The notes under the pieces were generated by a model. It did not search any database, was not told the DNA's origin, and saw only the letters and a program-made list of their open reading frames with translations. From contig NZ_JAMSHT010000001.1 in the NCBI RefSeq assembly GCF_023805295.1, forward strand, positions 186,001 to 250,000: DNA of 64,000 bases. The letters run 5' to 3'. The DNA is from Sphingomicrobium sediminis. GTDB taxonomy: Bacteria; Pseudomonadota; Alphaproteobacteria; Sphingomonadales; Sphingomonadaceae. Shown piece after piece: positions 9,037-19,138 of the stretch. The position numbers and the translations under genes were made by a program. Each line of letters begins with the position of its first letter. Within the stretch, counting starts at the first letter, position 1.

Positions 9037-9750
9037 ATGCGCGCGTTCCAGGCATTGACCAACCCGCTTCTCGATCTCGTTCTCCCGCCGCGCTGCGCGG
9101 GGTGCGGCGAGATTGTCGGGGCTGTCGGAGAGTTTTGCGGCGACTGCTTCGTTGCGGTCGACTGGGCTGGATCAAAGAGTTGTGGCCGCTGCGCCTTGCC
9201 GCTCGAAATGGTGGACGGCGAGGAGTGCGCGGCTTGCATGAGCAAGCCAGGGCCAGTGTCGGCGACGAGAACCGCGACCCATTATGGCGAGATTGCGCGG
9301 GGCTGCGTGATGCGGCTCAAATATGGGCGGCGCGTCGCGCTTGCGCGGACGATGGCCAAGGCCATGGCGCGCAAGGTCGAGGAGGGACGCGAGGATGCGC
9401 CGCTGATCGTGCCCGTGCCGCTGCATCGCTGGCGTTTGTGGAAGCGCGGGTTCAACCAGTCGGGCCTGCTGGCGAAGGAAGTTGGACGATTGTCGGGGCA
9501 TGAGGTGGCGATGGATGCACTGCATCGCCATCGCGCGACGCAGCCGCTCAAGCAAATGAGCGTCAATCAGCGCTGGAACATGGTTCGCGGTGCCTTCGAG
9601 GCCGACCAGCGGCTGGTGAAGGACCGAACGATCATGATCGTCGACGACGTTCGGACCAGCGGCAGTACATTGAATGCGTGCGCGAATGCCCTACTTCGCG
9701 CAGGTGCAAGACGGGTCGAGGCACTCGTCTGGTCGCGCGTGGTGCATTGA
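9037..9750 (+). CDS. comF: ComF family phosphoribosyltransferase-like protein
   Basis: The protein has 237 residues from the ATG at 9037. An N-terminal zinc-ribbon has Cys pairs (PPRCAGCGEIVG, FCGDC, KSCGRCALP, CAACMS). Next comes YGEIARGCVMRLKYGRR, then a type I PRTase domain with the PRPP loop VDDVRTSGST. ComF acts in DNA uptake and replication-related functions, and its exact reaction is unresolved. The frame is open upstream, but that part overlaps the divergent methyltransferase and has no ComF similarity. grxC follows 38 bases later. Confidence 0.9.
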   Translation: MRAFQALTNPLLDLVLPPRCAGCGEIVGAVGEFCGDCFVAVDWAGSKSCGRCALPLEMVDGEECAACMSKPGPVSATRTATHYGEIARGCVMRLKYGRRVALARTMAKAMARKVEEGREDAPLIVPVPLHRWRLWKRGFNQSGLLAKEVGRLSGHEVAMDALHRHRATQPLKQMSVNQRWNMVRGAFEADQRLVKDRTIMIVDDVRTSGSTLNACANALLRAGARRVEALVWSRVVH

Positions 9751-9788
9751 CCGCACTTCGTGCGTTGATTGGCTGAAACGAGGAAAAA

Positions 9789-10046
9789 ATGGCCAAAGTA
9801 GAACTCTATATCAAGGCAACCTGCCCCTACTGCATCCGCGCCAAGCGGCTGCTGGACATGAAGGGCGTCGACTATGTCGAATATGAAATTAGCGGCGATG
9901 AAGAAAAGCGCGCGGAGATGATCCAGCGCTCGGGCGGCGGCATGACTGTTCCGCAAATCTTCATCGATGACGTGCTGGTCGGCGGCAGCGACGAATTGTT
10001 CGCGCTGGAACGTGCGGGCGAGCTGGACCAGAAGCTGGCCGCCTGA
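9789..10046 (+). CDS. grxC: glutaredoxin 3
   Basis: This is an 85-residue single-domain glutaredoxin with the CPYC active site at residues 12-15, the cis-Pro segment GMTVPQIFIDD, and the glutathione-binding VGGSDEL. It reduces disulfides and glutathionylated proteins in the cytoplasm at the expense of glutathione. AGGAAAAA precedes the ATG at a good distance. Only two bases separate its stop from the next gene's ATG, so the nitrilase-family gene is cotranscribed. Confidence 0.95.
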   Translation: MAKVELYIKATCPYCIRAKRLLDMKGVDYVEYEISGDEEKRAEMIQRSGGGMTVPQIFIDDVLVGGSDELFALERAGELDQKLAA

Positions 10047-10048
10047 CC

Positions 10049-10873
10049 ATGACGCGCATCGCGCTCTTCCAGGCGCGGACCGGGGTCGATCCCGATTCCA
10101 ACGCGCGCGATCTAGTCGCCGCCATCAAAATGGCGGCGGATGGTGGCGCGTCGATGCTTTTCACACCCGAAATGTCGGGCATGCTCGACCGCGATCGCTC
10201 GCGCGCGGCGCGGAACATCAGAACCGAAGCCGATGACCCGGTGCTTGCGGCGGTGCGCGAGGCAGCTGCTGAGCATGAAATCTGGGTTCACCTAGGGTCC
10301 TTGGCGCTCGATGGCGGCGAAGGGCACTGGGTCAATCGTGCATTCGTCATCGATGCAGCGGGAGCGATCCGTGGCCGCTACGACAAAATGCACTTGTTCG
10401 ATGTCGACCTGCCGACCGGCGAAAGTTGGCGGGAGAGCGCCGCCTATCGGGCTGGTGACGAGGTGGTGATCGTCGATGGGACGCCGGTCGGGCGATTGGG
10501 GCTGACGATCTGCTACGACATTCGCTTTCCCGCGCTTTATGCGGCTCTGGCTGAGGCTGACGCAGATGTGGTCGCGATCCCGGCGGCATTCACGGTGCCG
10601 ACCGGCAAGGCGCATTGGCATGTCCTCAATCGGGCCCGCGCGATCGAGGCGGGGATGTTCGTCGTGGCTGCCGCCCAGCATGGGAAGCATGAAGATGGGC
10701 GCGAAACCTTTGGTCATAGCTTGGTGGTGGACCCATGGGGGGATGTGCTGTTGGACATGGAAGAGCGCGAGGGCGTGGCCTTTGCGGAGGTCGACCTGGC
10801 GCGCATTTCAGAGGTCCGCTCGCGCATTCCGGCGCTCCAGCATCGTCGTCCGATACCGCCGATGCGAGATTGA
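10049..10873 (+). CDS. carbon-nitrogen hydrolase (Nit1/YafV-like omega-amidase or deaminated glutathione amidase family)
   Basis: This 274-residue nitrilase-superfamily protein has the Glu-Lys-Cys triad: Glu in FTPEMSG, Lys in GRYDKMHLFDVD, and Cys in LTICYDIRFP. The segment KMHLFDVD and the overall size match the Nit1 clade, whose members repair deaminated glutathione. Close coupling to glutaredoxin (two-base gap) supports a glutathione-linked role, though that is inference. tRNA-Arg follows 36 bases after the stop. Confidence 0.9.
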   Translation: MTRIALFQARTGVDPDSNARDLVAAIKMAADGGASMLFTPEMSGMLDRDRSRAARNIRTEADDPVLAAVREAAAEHEIWVHLGSLALDGGEGHWVNRAFVIDAAGAIRGRYDKMHLFDVDLPTGESWRESAAYRAGDEVVIVDGTPVGRLGLTICYDIRFPALYAALAEADADVVAIPAAFTVPTGKAHWHVLNRARAIEAGMFVVAAAQHGKHEDGRETFGHSLVVDPWGDVLLDMEEREGVAFAEVDLARISEVRSRIPALQHRRPIPPMRD

Positions 10874-10909
10874 AAGTCTTGGGCGCGCTCTTTAAGGCCG
10901 CTTCTTAAT

Positions 10910-10986
10910 GGCTCCGTAGCTCAGCCGGATAGAGCAACAGTTTCCTAAACTGCAGGTCGCAGGTTCGAATCCTGCCGGGGCCACCA
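10910..10986 (+). tRNA. tRNA-Arg (anticodon CCT)
   Basis: The sequence folds as a complete 77-base cloverleaf. The acceptor strands GGCTCCG and CGGGGCC pair, with one G-T. The D stem is GCTC/GAGC, the anticodon loop is TTCCTAA (anticodon CCT, codon AGG), the T arm is GCAGG-TTCGAAT-CCTGC, the discriminator is A, and CCA is encoded. The outermost anticodon-stem pair looks like an A-C mismatch. Confidence 0.95.
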
Positions 10987-11056
10987 TCCTTCCCTTATCC
11001 CCCCATAGCCGTTAGTCCCGCTGGCAAGACCCGCGAGGGCATGCTGGAAGAGTGAC

Positions 11057-11671
11057 ATGACCGAGAAGACACCGACCGTCGGCGACCTGGTGCGCCCCAC
11101 CCCGAAGATCGAAGTGCCCGAAGAGGTGCAGGATGCGGTGCGCACGCTCATTCGCTGGACCGGGGACGATCCCGAACGCGAAGGGCTGATCGATACGCCG
11201 CGCCGTGTTGCGCGGGCGTGGGCGGAATACGCCAAGGGATATAATGAGGATCCTTCGCTGCATCTCAGTCGCACCTTCGAGGAAGTGGGCGGTTATGACG
11301 AGATCGTCCTGTTGAAGGACATCCCGTTCCAGTCGCATTGCGAACATCACATGGCGCCGATCATCGGCAAGGCCGCGATCGCCTACCTGCCCGGTGATCG
11401 GGTAGTGGGGATCAGCAAGCTGGCGCGCGTGCTCCACGGATTTGCGCGACGCCTGCAGGTGCAGGAACGGCTGACCCGGCAGGTGGCCGATACGATCTGG
11501 GAGCATCTCGAACCGCGCGGTGTGGCCGTGGTGATCGAGGCCAGCCATGCCTGCATGACGGCGCGGGGCGTCAACACGCCGGGCGTGATGATGACGACCA
11601 GCCGGATTATCGGGACATTTCGGGAGGATGAGCGCAGCCGCAAGGAAGTGCTGGCTCTAATGGGATACTAG
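11057..11671 (+). CDS. folE: GTP cyclohydrolase I
   Basis: FolE converts GTP to 7,8-dihydroneopterin triphosphate, the first step of folate synthesis (and of queuosine in many bacteria; queA and tgt lie 19 kb away). The 204 residues include DDPEREGLIDTPRRVARAW, the zinc and catalytic segment SHCEHHMAPI, LARVLHGFARRLQVQERL, and SHACMTARGV with the second zinc Cys. Type IA length and motifs are intact. The gene stands alone, and a promoter-terminator pair follows within 130 bases. Confidence 0.97.
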   Translation: MTEKTPTVGDLVRPTPKIEVPEEVQDAVRTLIRWTGDDPEREGLIDTPRRVARAWAEYAKGYNEDPSLHLSRTFEEVGGYDEIVLLKDIPFQSHCEHHMAPIIGKAAIAYLPGDRVVGISKLARVLHGFARRLQVQERLTRQVADTIWEHLEPRGVAVVIEASHACMTARGVNTPGVMMTTSRIIGTFREDERSRKEVLALMGY

Positions 11672-11696
11672 AAATAACCAAATAGGCACAAACTTC

Positions 11697-11725
11697 TTGA
11701 CATCGTGACGCTCATTGGTTAGAAC
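11697..11725 (+). promoter_or_regulatory. sigma-70-like promoter candidate
   Basis: TTGACA at 11697-11702 is a perfect -35 box. A 17-base spacer separates it from TAGAAC at 11720-11725, which matches four of six -10 positions. It lies in the gap after folE and points to a transcript that would start near 11732. Confidence 0.5.
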
Positions 11726-11731
11726 GTAGGC

Positions 11732-11793
11732 ACAGTCGATCAATGGGTCGAGACGAGGCGATCGAGCCGCTCCTTCATCGGGGCGGCTTTTTT
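11732..11793 (+). ncRNA. candidate small RNA of about 60 nt
   Basis: A short interval is framed by a good promoter (TTGACA-17-TAGAAC) and a strong intrinsic terminator, with no convincing ORF between them. The predicted RNA has about 34 nt of unpaired leader followed by the terminator hairpin. Alternatively, the terminator simply ends folE read-through and the promoter serves the downstream remnant. The exact 5' end is a guess from promoter geometry. Confidence 0.35.
11766..11793 (+). terminator. intrinsic terminator
   Basis: An 8-bp stem (GCCGCTCC pairing with GGGGCGGC, one G-T pair) with a 6-base loop is followed at once by six T residues. It sits 95 bases after the folE stop. Confidence 0.8.
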
Positions 11794-11840
11794 GTTGGGG
11801 TGAGCGATCGGGGCACACATTCGGGGACAGGAAGAAGACC

Positions 11841-12107
11841 GTGTCCGAGCTCAGCCAGAACAAAAGATTGGATGATCCCGAGGTCCAGGCGCTTTTCTTC
11901 GAGAAGCTGTCGGCGACCTGCAATGTGACGAAAGCGGCCAAGGCAGCCGATATTTCGACCGGGACGCTGTATCGGCGTCGCAAGACGAACACGCAGTTCC
12001 GGCTCGATTGGGAGGCGGCGATTGCGGAAGGATATGACCGGCTTGAGCTTCTCATGATGGAGCGGGTGCTGGTCGGGACGACACGCACGACGAGGCGCTG
12101 GCGCTGA
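11841..12107 (+). CDS. truncated helix-turn-helix protein resembling a gene-transfer-agent/phage terminase small subunit
   Basis: The 88-residue frame starts at GTG. It carries a helix-turn-helix segment (CNVTKAAKAADISTGTLYRRR) and then EAAIAEGYDRLELLMMERVL. This order (ATCNV-AA-A, a YRRR helix, then EGYxRLE-LLxER) is what I recall from small proteins at the head of sphingomonad gene-transfer-agent or phage clusters, next to the large terminase. After VLVG the frame runs into a short unrelated tail (TTRTTRRWR) and stops. There another frame carries on with a DUF2793 sequence, so the original C-terminus is missing. It is probably a broken remnant and may be silent. The family assignment is from memory. 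Confidence 0.5.
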   Translation: MSELSQNKRLDDPEVQALFFEKLSATCNVTKAAKAADISTGTLYRRRKTNTQFRLDWEAAIAEGYDRLELLMMERVLVGTTRTTRRWR

Positions 12108-12523
12108 TCGATGGGCTGATTTTTCCCTCTTTCAGCGGGCAACTGGCTGCCTCACCGCCGGCGTCACCAGCGATTGGCGACCAGGAATTGGTCGCTCAAG
12201 GCGCCACAGGGGCGTTTGCCGGCAAGGACGGAAACATTGCCACTTTTACGGCGGGCGGTTGGCGATTTTCGGCGCCGACCCCTGGTATGCAATGTCTCGA
12301 TCGCTCGACGGGCTATGATTGGAGATACGGAGTAAGCGGTTGGGAAGCAGGGATAATTCGCGGTTCCAGCCTTGAAATAAATGGTGCCGAATTGTTGGCC
12401 GCACCGCTCGCCGATATGGCTGACCCTTCCGGCGGTGGGACCGTCGATATCGAGGCCAGAGGTGCGATTACGGAAATCCTGACAATTTTGCGTCACCATG
12501 GCTTAATTGTCACAGGTCAATAA
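12080..12523 (+). pseudogene. DUF2793 gene remnant lacking its start
   Basis: Reading this frame from 12080 gives DTHDEALALIDGLIFP, then GATGAFAGKDGNIATFTAGGWRF, APTPGMQCLDR and finally EARGAITEILTILRHHGLI. These match the order and spacing of DUF2793 proteins, whose N-terminus normally reads like QKEVTHNEALALIDAL. About 15-20 N-terminal residues and the start codon are missing. No ATG, GTG or TTG is in frame before 12188, and the frame is closed by TGA at 12044. The upstream sequence belongs to the terminase-like gene in another frame. DUF2793 proteins commonly accompany tail genes of alphaproteobacterial gene transfer agents and prophages. Lower GC here fits decay or foreign origin. Confidence 0.65.
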
Positions 12524-12678
12524 TATTGCCTTTGCGATCAGCCCCTTAACCGACGAAAAGCCCGAATTCCGGGATTTTTGCTACGGTAATGTAACGGCTC
12601 GACTTGCAACCATTCCGGTCCCCCAATATTGTACCAATGCACTTCAATTTACGAAGGCATGTGAAAAGGGGACTTTAT

Positions 12679-13851
<1,173 letters not shown>

Positions 13852-13895
13852 GGTGATCCGGTCCTGCTAGTCAGGACTGGACGCACGACAAGAGA

Positions 13896-13929
13896 AGCCG
13901 GTCCGGGAGAAATTCCGGGCCGGTTTTTC
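13896..13929 (+). terminator. intrinsic terminator after the OmpA-like gene
   Basis: A long GC-rich stem (GCCGGTCCGGGA with TTCCGGGCCGGT, closed by G-T pairs and a GAAA-type loop) is followed by TTTTTCT. It begins 45 bases after the stop codon. A second inverted repeat without a T-run lies at 13858-13880. Confidence 0.85.
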
Positions 13930-14022
13930 TATGCGCAATCCATTCGCCTGCCTAAGGTCGACGACATGAACATTGAACGGCCTCGGCCGTTCTTGTCGGA
14001 CATGATCTTGACGGAGACTGGC

Positions 14023-14577
14023 ATGATGAATCGATTTTGCGCGACGATCGCGATGGCGATGCTGTTGGCAGGCTGTGGAGGCGACGCGGCTGACGATGAG
14101 ACGGCAGAAGCACCCATCTCGCAATCGACCGGACCCTACTCGCTAGCAGGAGTGGATGGCGTCGAAGTCGGTTCCGTAGATCTGTCGCAGGACCCCAACG
14201 GCGTGACCATTTCCGTTTCCGTTTCGGGGCTCAGCGAAGGCCTGCACGCCGTGCATCTCCACGAGACTGGCGATTGCAGCGCGGGAGATTTCACGTCGGC
14301 TGGCGGTCATTGGAACCCCACCGGAGCACAGCATGGTCGCGACAATCCTGAAGGGGCGCATCTTGGCGACCTGGCCAATATGAGTGTCGGCGCCGATGGC
14401 ACCGGAGAAAGCAATTTCCTGGTGACCCAAGCCTCGCTTGATGGCGGCCAGTACTCGATTGCCGATGCAGACGGGACCGCGTTGGTCATCCACGCCGGCC
14501 CGGACGACTATCGGACCGACCCTGCCGGCGATGCCGGATCGCGCGTGGCCTGCGCCGTCGTGGCGGCTCCGCAATAA
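14023..14577 (+). CDS. sodC: Cu/Zn superoxide dismutase-family lipoprotein
   Basis: The protein has 184 residues with a lipobox (MAMLLAGC), so it should be a lipid-anchored periplasmic protein. Copper and zinc ligands are recognisable: HLHETGDC (two His plus the disulfide Cys), GGHWNPTGAQHG, EGAHLGDL, the electrostatic-loop region, HAGPDDYRTDPAGDAGSRVACAV with a further His, Asp and the second disulfide Cys. SodC dismutates superoxide outside the inner membrane. The ATG at 14023 follows GGAG by six bases. An earlier in-frame ATG at 13966 would put charged residues before the signal. It converges on uvrA with six bases between stops. Confidence 0.92.
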   Translation: MMNRFCATIAMAMLLAGCGGDAADDETAEAPISQSTGPYSLAGVDGVEVGSVDLSQDPNGVTISVSVSGLSEGLHAVHLHETGDCSAGDFTSAGGHWNPTGAQHGRDNPEGAHLGDLANMSVGADGTGESNFLVTQASLDGGQYSIADADGTALVIHAGPDDYRTDPAGDAGSRVACAVVAAPQ

Positions 14578-14583
14578 CCGATC

Positions 14584-17541
14584 TTATTTCGCTGTTTCGA
14601 GGGTATCATTCTTCGACGCGGCCTTCGTTGGCCGATCGCCGGCGCGTTCCAACATCGGCAGCAGATAGGTGCCTGTGTAGCTTTCGGGCGTCTTCGCCAC
14701 CTTTTCGGGTGTCCCTTCCGCGACAATGGTGCCGCCATTCACCCCGCCACCGGGGCCGAGATCGAGGATGTGGTCGGCCGTCTTGATGACATCGAGATTA
14801 TGCTCGATGACCACAACAGTATTGCCCTGCTCGACCAGTGCGTGAAGCACTTCCAGTAGCTTGCGCACATCCTCGAAATGCAGGCCGGTCGTGGGCTCAT
14901 CGAGGATGTAGAGCGTCCGTCCCGTGGCGCGTTTGGACAACTCCTTCGCGAGCTTCACGCGCTGCGCTTCACCGCCTGACAAGGTCGTCGCCTGCTGGCC
15001 AACCTTTATGTAGCCAAGCCCGACGCGCTGGAGCATTTCCATCTTGTCGCGGATCGAGGGGACGGCTTTGAAAAAGTCGACCGCATCCTCGACGGTCATG
15101 TCGAGAATGTCGGCGATCGACTTGCCCTTGAACGTCACTTCCAACGTTTCGCGATTGTAGCGTTTTCCCTCGCAGACGTCGCAGGTGACGTAGACGTCGG
15201 GCAGGAAGTGCATCTCGATCTTGAGCAGGCCGTCGCCCTTGCAGGCCTCGCAGCGTCCACCCTTCACATTGAAGCTGAAACGGCCCGGCTTGTAGCCGCG
15301 CGCCTTGGCTTCCGGCAGGCCGGCGAACCAGTCGCGGATCTGGGTGAAGGCGCCGGTATAGGTGGCGGGGTTCGAGCGCGGGGTGCGTCCGATCGGCGAC
15401 TGGTCGATATCGATCACCTTGTCGAGATGTTCGAGCCCGTCGATGCGGTCATACTTGCCCGAAAGGATTCGCGCGCCATTGAGGGTTCGCGCCGCGGCCG
15501 CATAGAGCGTATCGATCGTGAAGCTAGACTTGCCGGAGCCGGAGACGCCCGTCACGCAGGTGAAGGTGCCTAGCGGGATCGAGGCCGTGACATCCTGCAG
15601 ATTGTTGGCCTTCGCGCCCTTCAGGGTCAGCTTCTTGCCCGTGCCCTTGCGCCGTTTCGCTGGCACCTCGATGGCCCGGCGTCCGCTGAGATAGTCGGCG
15701 GTGAGGCTTTCCTCGCAGGCCATGATGTCGTCGAGCTTGCCTGCGCACACGACTTCGCCGCCACGCACGCCTGCGCCGGGGCCCATGTCGATGACATAGT
15801 CGGCGGTGCGGATCGCATCCTCGTCATGTTCCACGACCAGGACTGTATTGCCGAGCCCGCGCAGGCGCTTCAGTGTTTCAAGCAGGCGATCATTATCTTT
15901 TTGGTGCAGGCCGATGGACGGCTCGTCGAGCACGTAGAGCACACCCGACAAGCCCGAACCGATCTGGCTGGCAAGGCGAATACGCTGGCTTTCACCGCCG
16001 GACAGCGTGCCCGACGTTCGGTCGAGGTTGAGATAATCGAGCCCGACATTGTGGAGGAAGCCTAAGCGCTCGTTGATTTCCTTGAGGATCGGGCCGGCAA
16101 TCTGGCGCTGTTGTTCGGTAAGCTTATCGGCGACATCGCCGAACCAGGCGACCGCATCCTCGACCGAGCGTCGCGCGGACATGGAAATGTCCTCGCCGGC
16201 AATCTTCACCGCCAGCGCCTCGGGCTTCAATCGCGCGCCCTTGCAAACGTCGCATGCATGCGCGGCCTGGTATCGCGACAATTCCTCGCGCATCCACGCG
16301 CTTTCGGTCGTCCGCATGCGTCGCTCGAGATTGCCGATCACGCCTTCGAAGGGCTTTTTGACTTCGTAGCTTTTCTTGTTGTCGACGAAGCGCAGCACGA
16401 CGGGCTTGCCCTTGGTGCCGTAGAGGATGACCTGCTTCTGCTCGTCGGAGAGGTCAGCCCATTTGGTATCGAGCGAAAAGTCGAAAGCGCGCGCCAGACT
16501 GCCCAGTACCTGCATGTAATATGGCGAGGGGGGCTGCGACTTTGCCCAAGGCACGACGGCACCCTTTTTGAGCGACAGTCCGTGATTGGGGACGACGAGA
16601 TCCTCGTCAAACTCCATCATCTCGCCCAAGCCATCACAGGCTGGGCAGGCACCCTGCGGCGCGTTGAAGCTGAATAGGCGTGGCTCGATCTCGCTGATCG
16701 TGAAGCCGCTCTCGGGGCAGGCAAAGCGCTGCGAGAAAGTGATGCGGCCCGCAGTGGCGCGGTCCAGTTTCATGCCCGATTTGCCGTCCTCGCCTTTCTT
16801 GGCGTCGGCGGCCTCCTCGGGCGGGTCGGCGGGGTCGAGATAAGCGAGCCCGTCGGCCAGCTTGAGCGCGGTCTCGAAGCTGTCAGCCAACCGCGCCTCG
16901 ATGCCCGGCTTGATGACGATACGGTCGACGACGATCTCGATGTCGTGCTTGTATTTCTTGTCGAGCGCGGGCGCTTCGTCGATGGGATAGACCTCGCCAT
17001 CGATGCGGATGCGGGTGAAGCCCGCCTTCTGCCACTCGGCAATTTCCTTCTTATATTCGCCCTTGCGACCGCGGACGACCGGTGCGAGCAGCAGGTGCCG
17101 CGATTTCTCCGGCAACTTCACCGTGCGATCGACCATCTGGCTGACCTGCTGCGCCTCGATGGGCAGGCCCGTCGCGGGTGAATAAGGCACCCCGACACGC
17201 GCCCAGAGAAGGCGCATATAATCGTAGATTTCGGTCACCGTCGCGACGGTCGAGCGCGGGTTGCGGCTTGTGGTCTTCTGTTCGATCGAGATGGCGGGCG
17301 AGAGCCCATCGATATGCTCGACATCGGGCTTCTGCATCATCTCGAGAAACTGGCGCGCATAGGCGCTCAGGCTCTCGACATAGCGACGCTGCCCCTCTGC
17401 ATAAATCGTATCGAAGGCAAGGCTCGATTTGCCCGATCCCGATAGGCCTGTGATGACCGTCAGGCTCTCGCGCGGAATATCGACATCCACGCCCTTCAGA
17501 TTGTGTTCGCGCGCGCCGCGCACCGAGATATTCGTCAGCAT
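14584..17541 (-). CDS. uvrA: excinuclease ABC subunit UvrA
   Basis: UvrA is the damage-recognition ATPase of nucleotide excision repair. The protein has 985 residues from the ATG at 17539-17541. Two ABC ATPase modules are present, with Walker A loops [14 protein letters not shown] and [10 protein letters not shown] and signature motifs LSGGESQRI and LSGGEAQRV. Zinc modules include [17 protein letters not shown] and CEACKGDG. The region [21 protein letters not shown] is diagnostic. A TTG 36 bases further upstream could add 12 residues, but the family consensus starts at the chosen ATG. The C-terminal extension after TYLLPML is short and charged. Confidence 0.98.
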   Translation of the reverse strand: MLTNISVRGAREHNLKGVDVDIPRESLTVITGLSGSGKSSLAFDTIYAEGQRRYVESLSAYARQFLEMMQKPDVEHIDGLSPAISIEQKTTSRNPRSTVATVTEIYDYMRLLWARVGVPYSPATGLPIEAQQVSQMVDRTVKLPEKSRHLLLAPVVRGRKGEYKKEIAEWQKAGFTRIRIDGEVYPIDEAPALDKKYKHDIEIVVDRIVIKPGIEARLADSFETALKLADGLAYLDPADPPEEAADAKKGEDGKSGMKLDRATAGRITFSQRFACPESGFTISEIEPRLFSFNAPQGACPACDGLGEMMEFDEDLVVPNHGLSLKKGAVVPWAKSQPPSPYYMQVLGSLARAFDFSLDTKWADLSDEQKQVILYGTKGKPVVLRFVDNKKSYEVKKPFEGVIGNLERRMRTTESAWMREELSRYQAAHACDVCKGARLKPEALAVKIAGEDISMSARRSVEDAVAWFGDVADKLTEQQRQIAGPILKEINERLGFLHNVGLDYLNLDRTSGTLSGGESQRIRLASQIGSGLSGVLYVLDEPSIGLHQKDNDRLLETLKRLRGLGNTVLVVEHDEDAIRTADYVIDMGPGAGVRGGEVVCAGKLDDIMACEESLTADYLSGRRAIEVPAKRRKGTGKKLTLKGAKANNLQDVTASIPLGTFTCVTGVSGSGKSSFTIDTLYAAAARTLNGARILSGKYDRIDGLEHLDKVIDIDQSPIGRTPRSNPATYTGAFTQIRDWFAGLPEAKARGYKPGRFSFNVKGGRCEACKGDGLLKIEMHFLPDVYVTCDVCEGKRYNRETLEVTFKGKSIADILDMTVEDAVDFFKAVPSIRDKMEMLQRVGLGYIKVGQQATTLSGGEAQRVKLAKELSKRATGRTLYILDEPTTGLHFEDVRKLLEVLHALVEQGNTVVVIEHNLDVIKTADHILDLGPGGGVNGGTIVAEGTPEKVAKTPESYTGTYLLPMLERAGDRPTKAASKNDTLETAK

Positions 17542-17632
17542 CGGATCTTTTGTTCCAGATTTGTTCCGCTTGTGCAAGCCGCTTGGTTCACGCGGTCAAC
17601 GGTTCATCAAGGTGGTGGTTCACCTTTGACTT

Positions 17633-18181
17633 TCAAGCGCTTGGCTGTCGCCCCAGCCGAAAGTCCGCAATCGCGTCATATTCCGCACCGCTTTGGCGCA
17701 AATGGCTTTCGAACAAGGTGAACCGATCGATGGTGACTGGTGAACTGGAAAGCCCGGCATGACGCTCGGCCCAGCCGCGCGCATCGATGAAACCGCCCGA
17801 CCACCTCGCCAACGTAATATGCGGCAGATAGGCGCGCCGCTCCGGCTCCAAGCCGAGGCTGACGAGCCGCCGGTCGATCCGTTCATGCAGATCGCGAAGC
17901 GGCGCCTTGGGTGCCAAGCGCGCCCAAAGGGCCCCACGTTTCCCATGATCGAAAATCCCCACGCCGCTGAGCGCGACCTCAACCGGTGATGCCTTCATTT
18001 CTGCGAGGTTTTGCGCGATTTCCTCGGCCATCGGTCGCTCGACCGAACCGATAAATCGCAGCGTGCAGTGCAGATGTTCCTCGTCCAGCCAGCGTAGCCC
18101 CGACGGGCCGCCTTCCATTGCGGGCGCGAGCGCGTCGACAAGCGTCTCGGGCAGGGGCAGGGCGACGAATAGGCGATGCAT
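17633..18181 (-). CDS. thpR: RNA 2',3'-cyclic phosphodiesterase (2'-5' RNA ligase family)
   Basis: The 182-residue 2H phosphoesterase has both catalytic HxT/S motifs: HCTLRFIG near residue 38 and HITLARW near residue 125. The N-terminal MHRLFVALPLP is typical. The family opens 2',3'-cyclic phosphates on RNA ends; its cellular role is not settled. It diverges from the BI-1 gene across 137 bases. Confidence 0.92.
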   Translation of the reverse strand: MHRLFVALPLPETLVDALAPAMEGGPSGLRWLDEEHLHCTLRFIGSVERPMAEEIAQNLAEMKASPVEVALSGVGIFDHGKRGALWARLAPKAPLRDLHERIDRRLVSLGLEPERRAYLPHITLARWSGGFIDARGWAERHAGLSSSPVTIDRFTLFESHLRQSGAEYDAIADFRLGRQPSA

Positions 18182-18318
18182 GGCAAAATGTCCCTAGTCG
18201 AGACAGATGGCCATGTCGTCCGGTTTCGCTTGAAATCGGAGCGATCAGGCCCGATATTCCTCTCACATCTTTGGGCAATCGCGCAGGAGCATGTTGCTTC
18301 GCGCGGAGAGGAGAAAAA

Positions 18319-19065
18319 ATGGCCAACCAGTTTGACGAGCGTACTCGCACCGGCGGTTTCGACGCCACCGGCACGACCAGCGTCCCGCGGGCGACCCGCG
18401 ACGCCGGCCTGCGCAAGTACATGCTCAGTGTCTATAATTACATGACGTCGGCGATCCTGCTGACGGGCATCGTCGCGCTGCTGTTCTTCAGCTCGGGCAT
18501 GGCCCAGCAGGTCTTCTTCGGCGGCGGCATCCTGCCCTGGCTGATCATCCTGTCGCCGCTGGCGATCATCTTCGCGATGAGCTTCGGCCAGAACCGCATG
18601 TCGACGAGCACGCTCCACATCCTCTTTTGGTCCTTCGCGGTCCTGATGGGGCTGTCGATGAGCACGATCTTCCTGCGCTACACCGGCATTTCGATCGCGC
18701 AGACCTTCTTCGCCGTCTCGGCGGCCTTCGCCGGCCTTTCGCTGTGGGGCTACACCACCAAGAAGGACCTCAGCGGTTGGGGCACCTTCCTCATCATGGG
18801 TGTTGTCGGCCTGATTGTCGCGATGCTGCTCAACGCCTTCGTCTTCCAGTCGACGGCCATGGGCATGGCCATCTCGGCGATCGGCGTCCTGATCTTTGCC
18901 GGCCTCACCGCCTATGACACGCAGAAGATCAAGAGCATCTATCAGTATGTCGCGCGCGATGCGGACCTGATGCAGCGTGCGATCATCATGGGCGCACTGA
19001 ACCTCTATCTGGACTTCATCAACATGTTCCAGTTCCTGCTGAGCTTCCTCGGCAGCCAGGAATAG
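18319..19065 (+). CDS. Bax inhibitor-1/YccA family membrane protein
   Basis: The 248-residue protein has seven hydrophobic segments from about residue 40 onward and ends in the family C-terminus (ALNLYLDFINMFQFLLSFLG). The central GLTAYDTQKIK carries the conserved Asp region of the pH-gated calcium leak of this family. GGAGAGGAG precedes the ATG at 18319. The frame is open upstream, but the added residues overlap divergent thpR. It ends before a strong terminator. Confidence 0.93.
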   Translation: MANQFDERTRTGGFDATGTTSVPRATRDAGLRKYMLSVYNYMTSAILLTGIVALLFFSSGMAQQVFFGGGILPWLIILSPLAIIFAMSFGQNRMSTSTLHILFWSFAVLMGLSMSTIFLRYTGISIAQTFFAVSAAFAGLSLWGYTTKKDLSGWGTFLIMGVVGLIVAMLLNAFVFQSTAMGMAISAIGVLIFAGLTAYDTQKIKSIYQYVARDADLMQRAIIMGALNLYLDFINMFQFLLSFLGSQE

Positions 19066-19089
19066 TCGTCCAGCCAAGCAACGAGAAAG

Positions 19090-19123
19090 GGCCCGGAGGC
19101 ATCACGCTTCCGGGCCTTTTTTT
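19090..19123 (+). terminator. intrinsic terminator after the BI-1 gene
   Basis: A ten-base stem GGCCCGGAGG pairs with CTTCCGGGCC (one G-T) around a 7-base loop, followed by seven T residues. Confidence 0.9.
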
Positions 19124-19138
19124 GTCCGTTGTCCGCGC

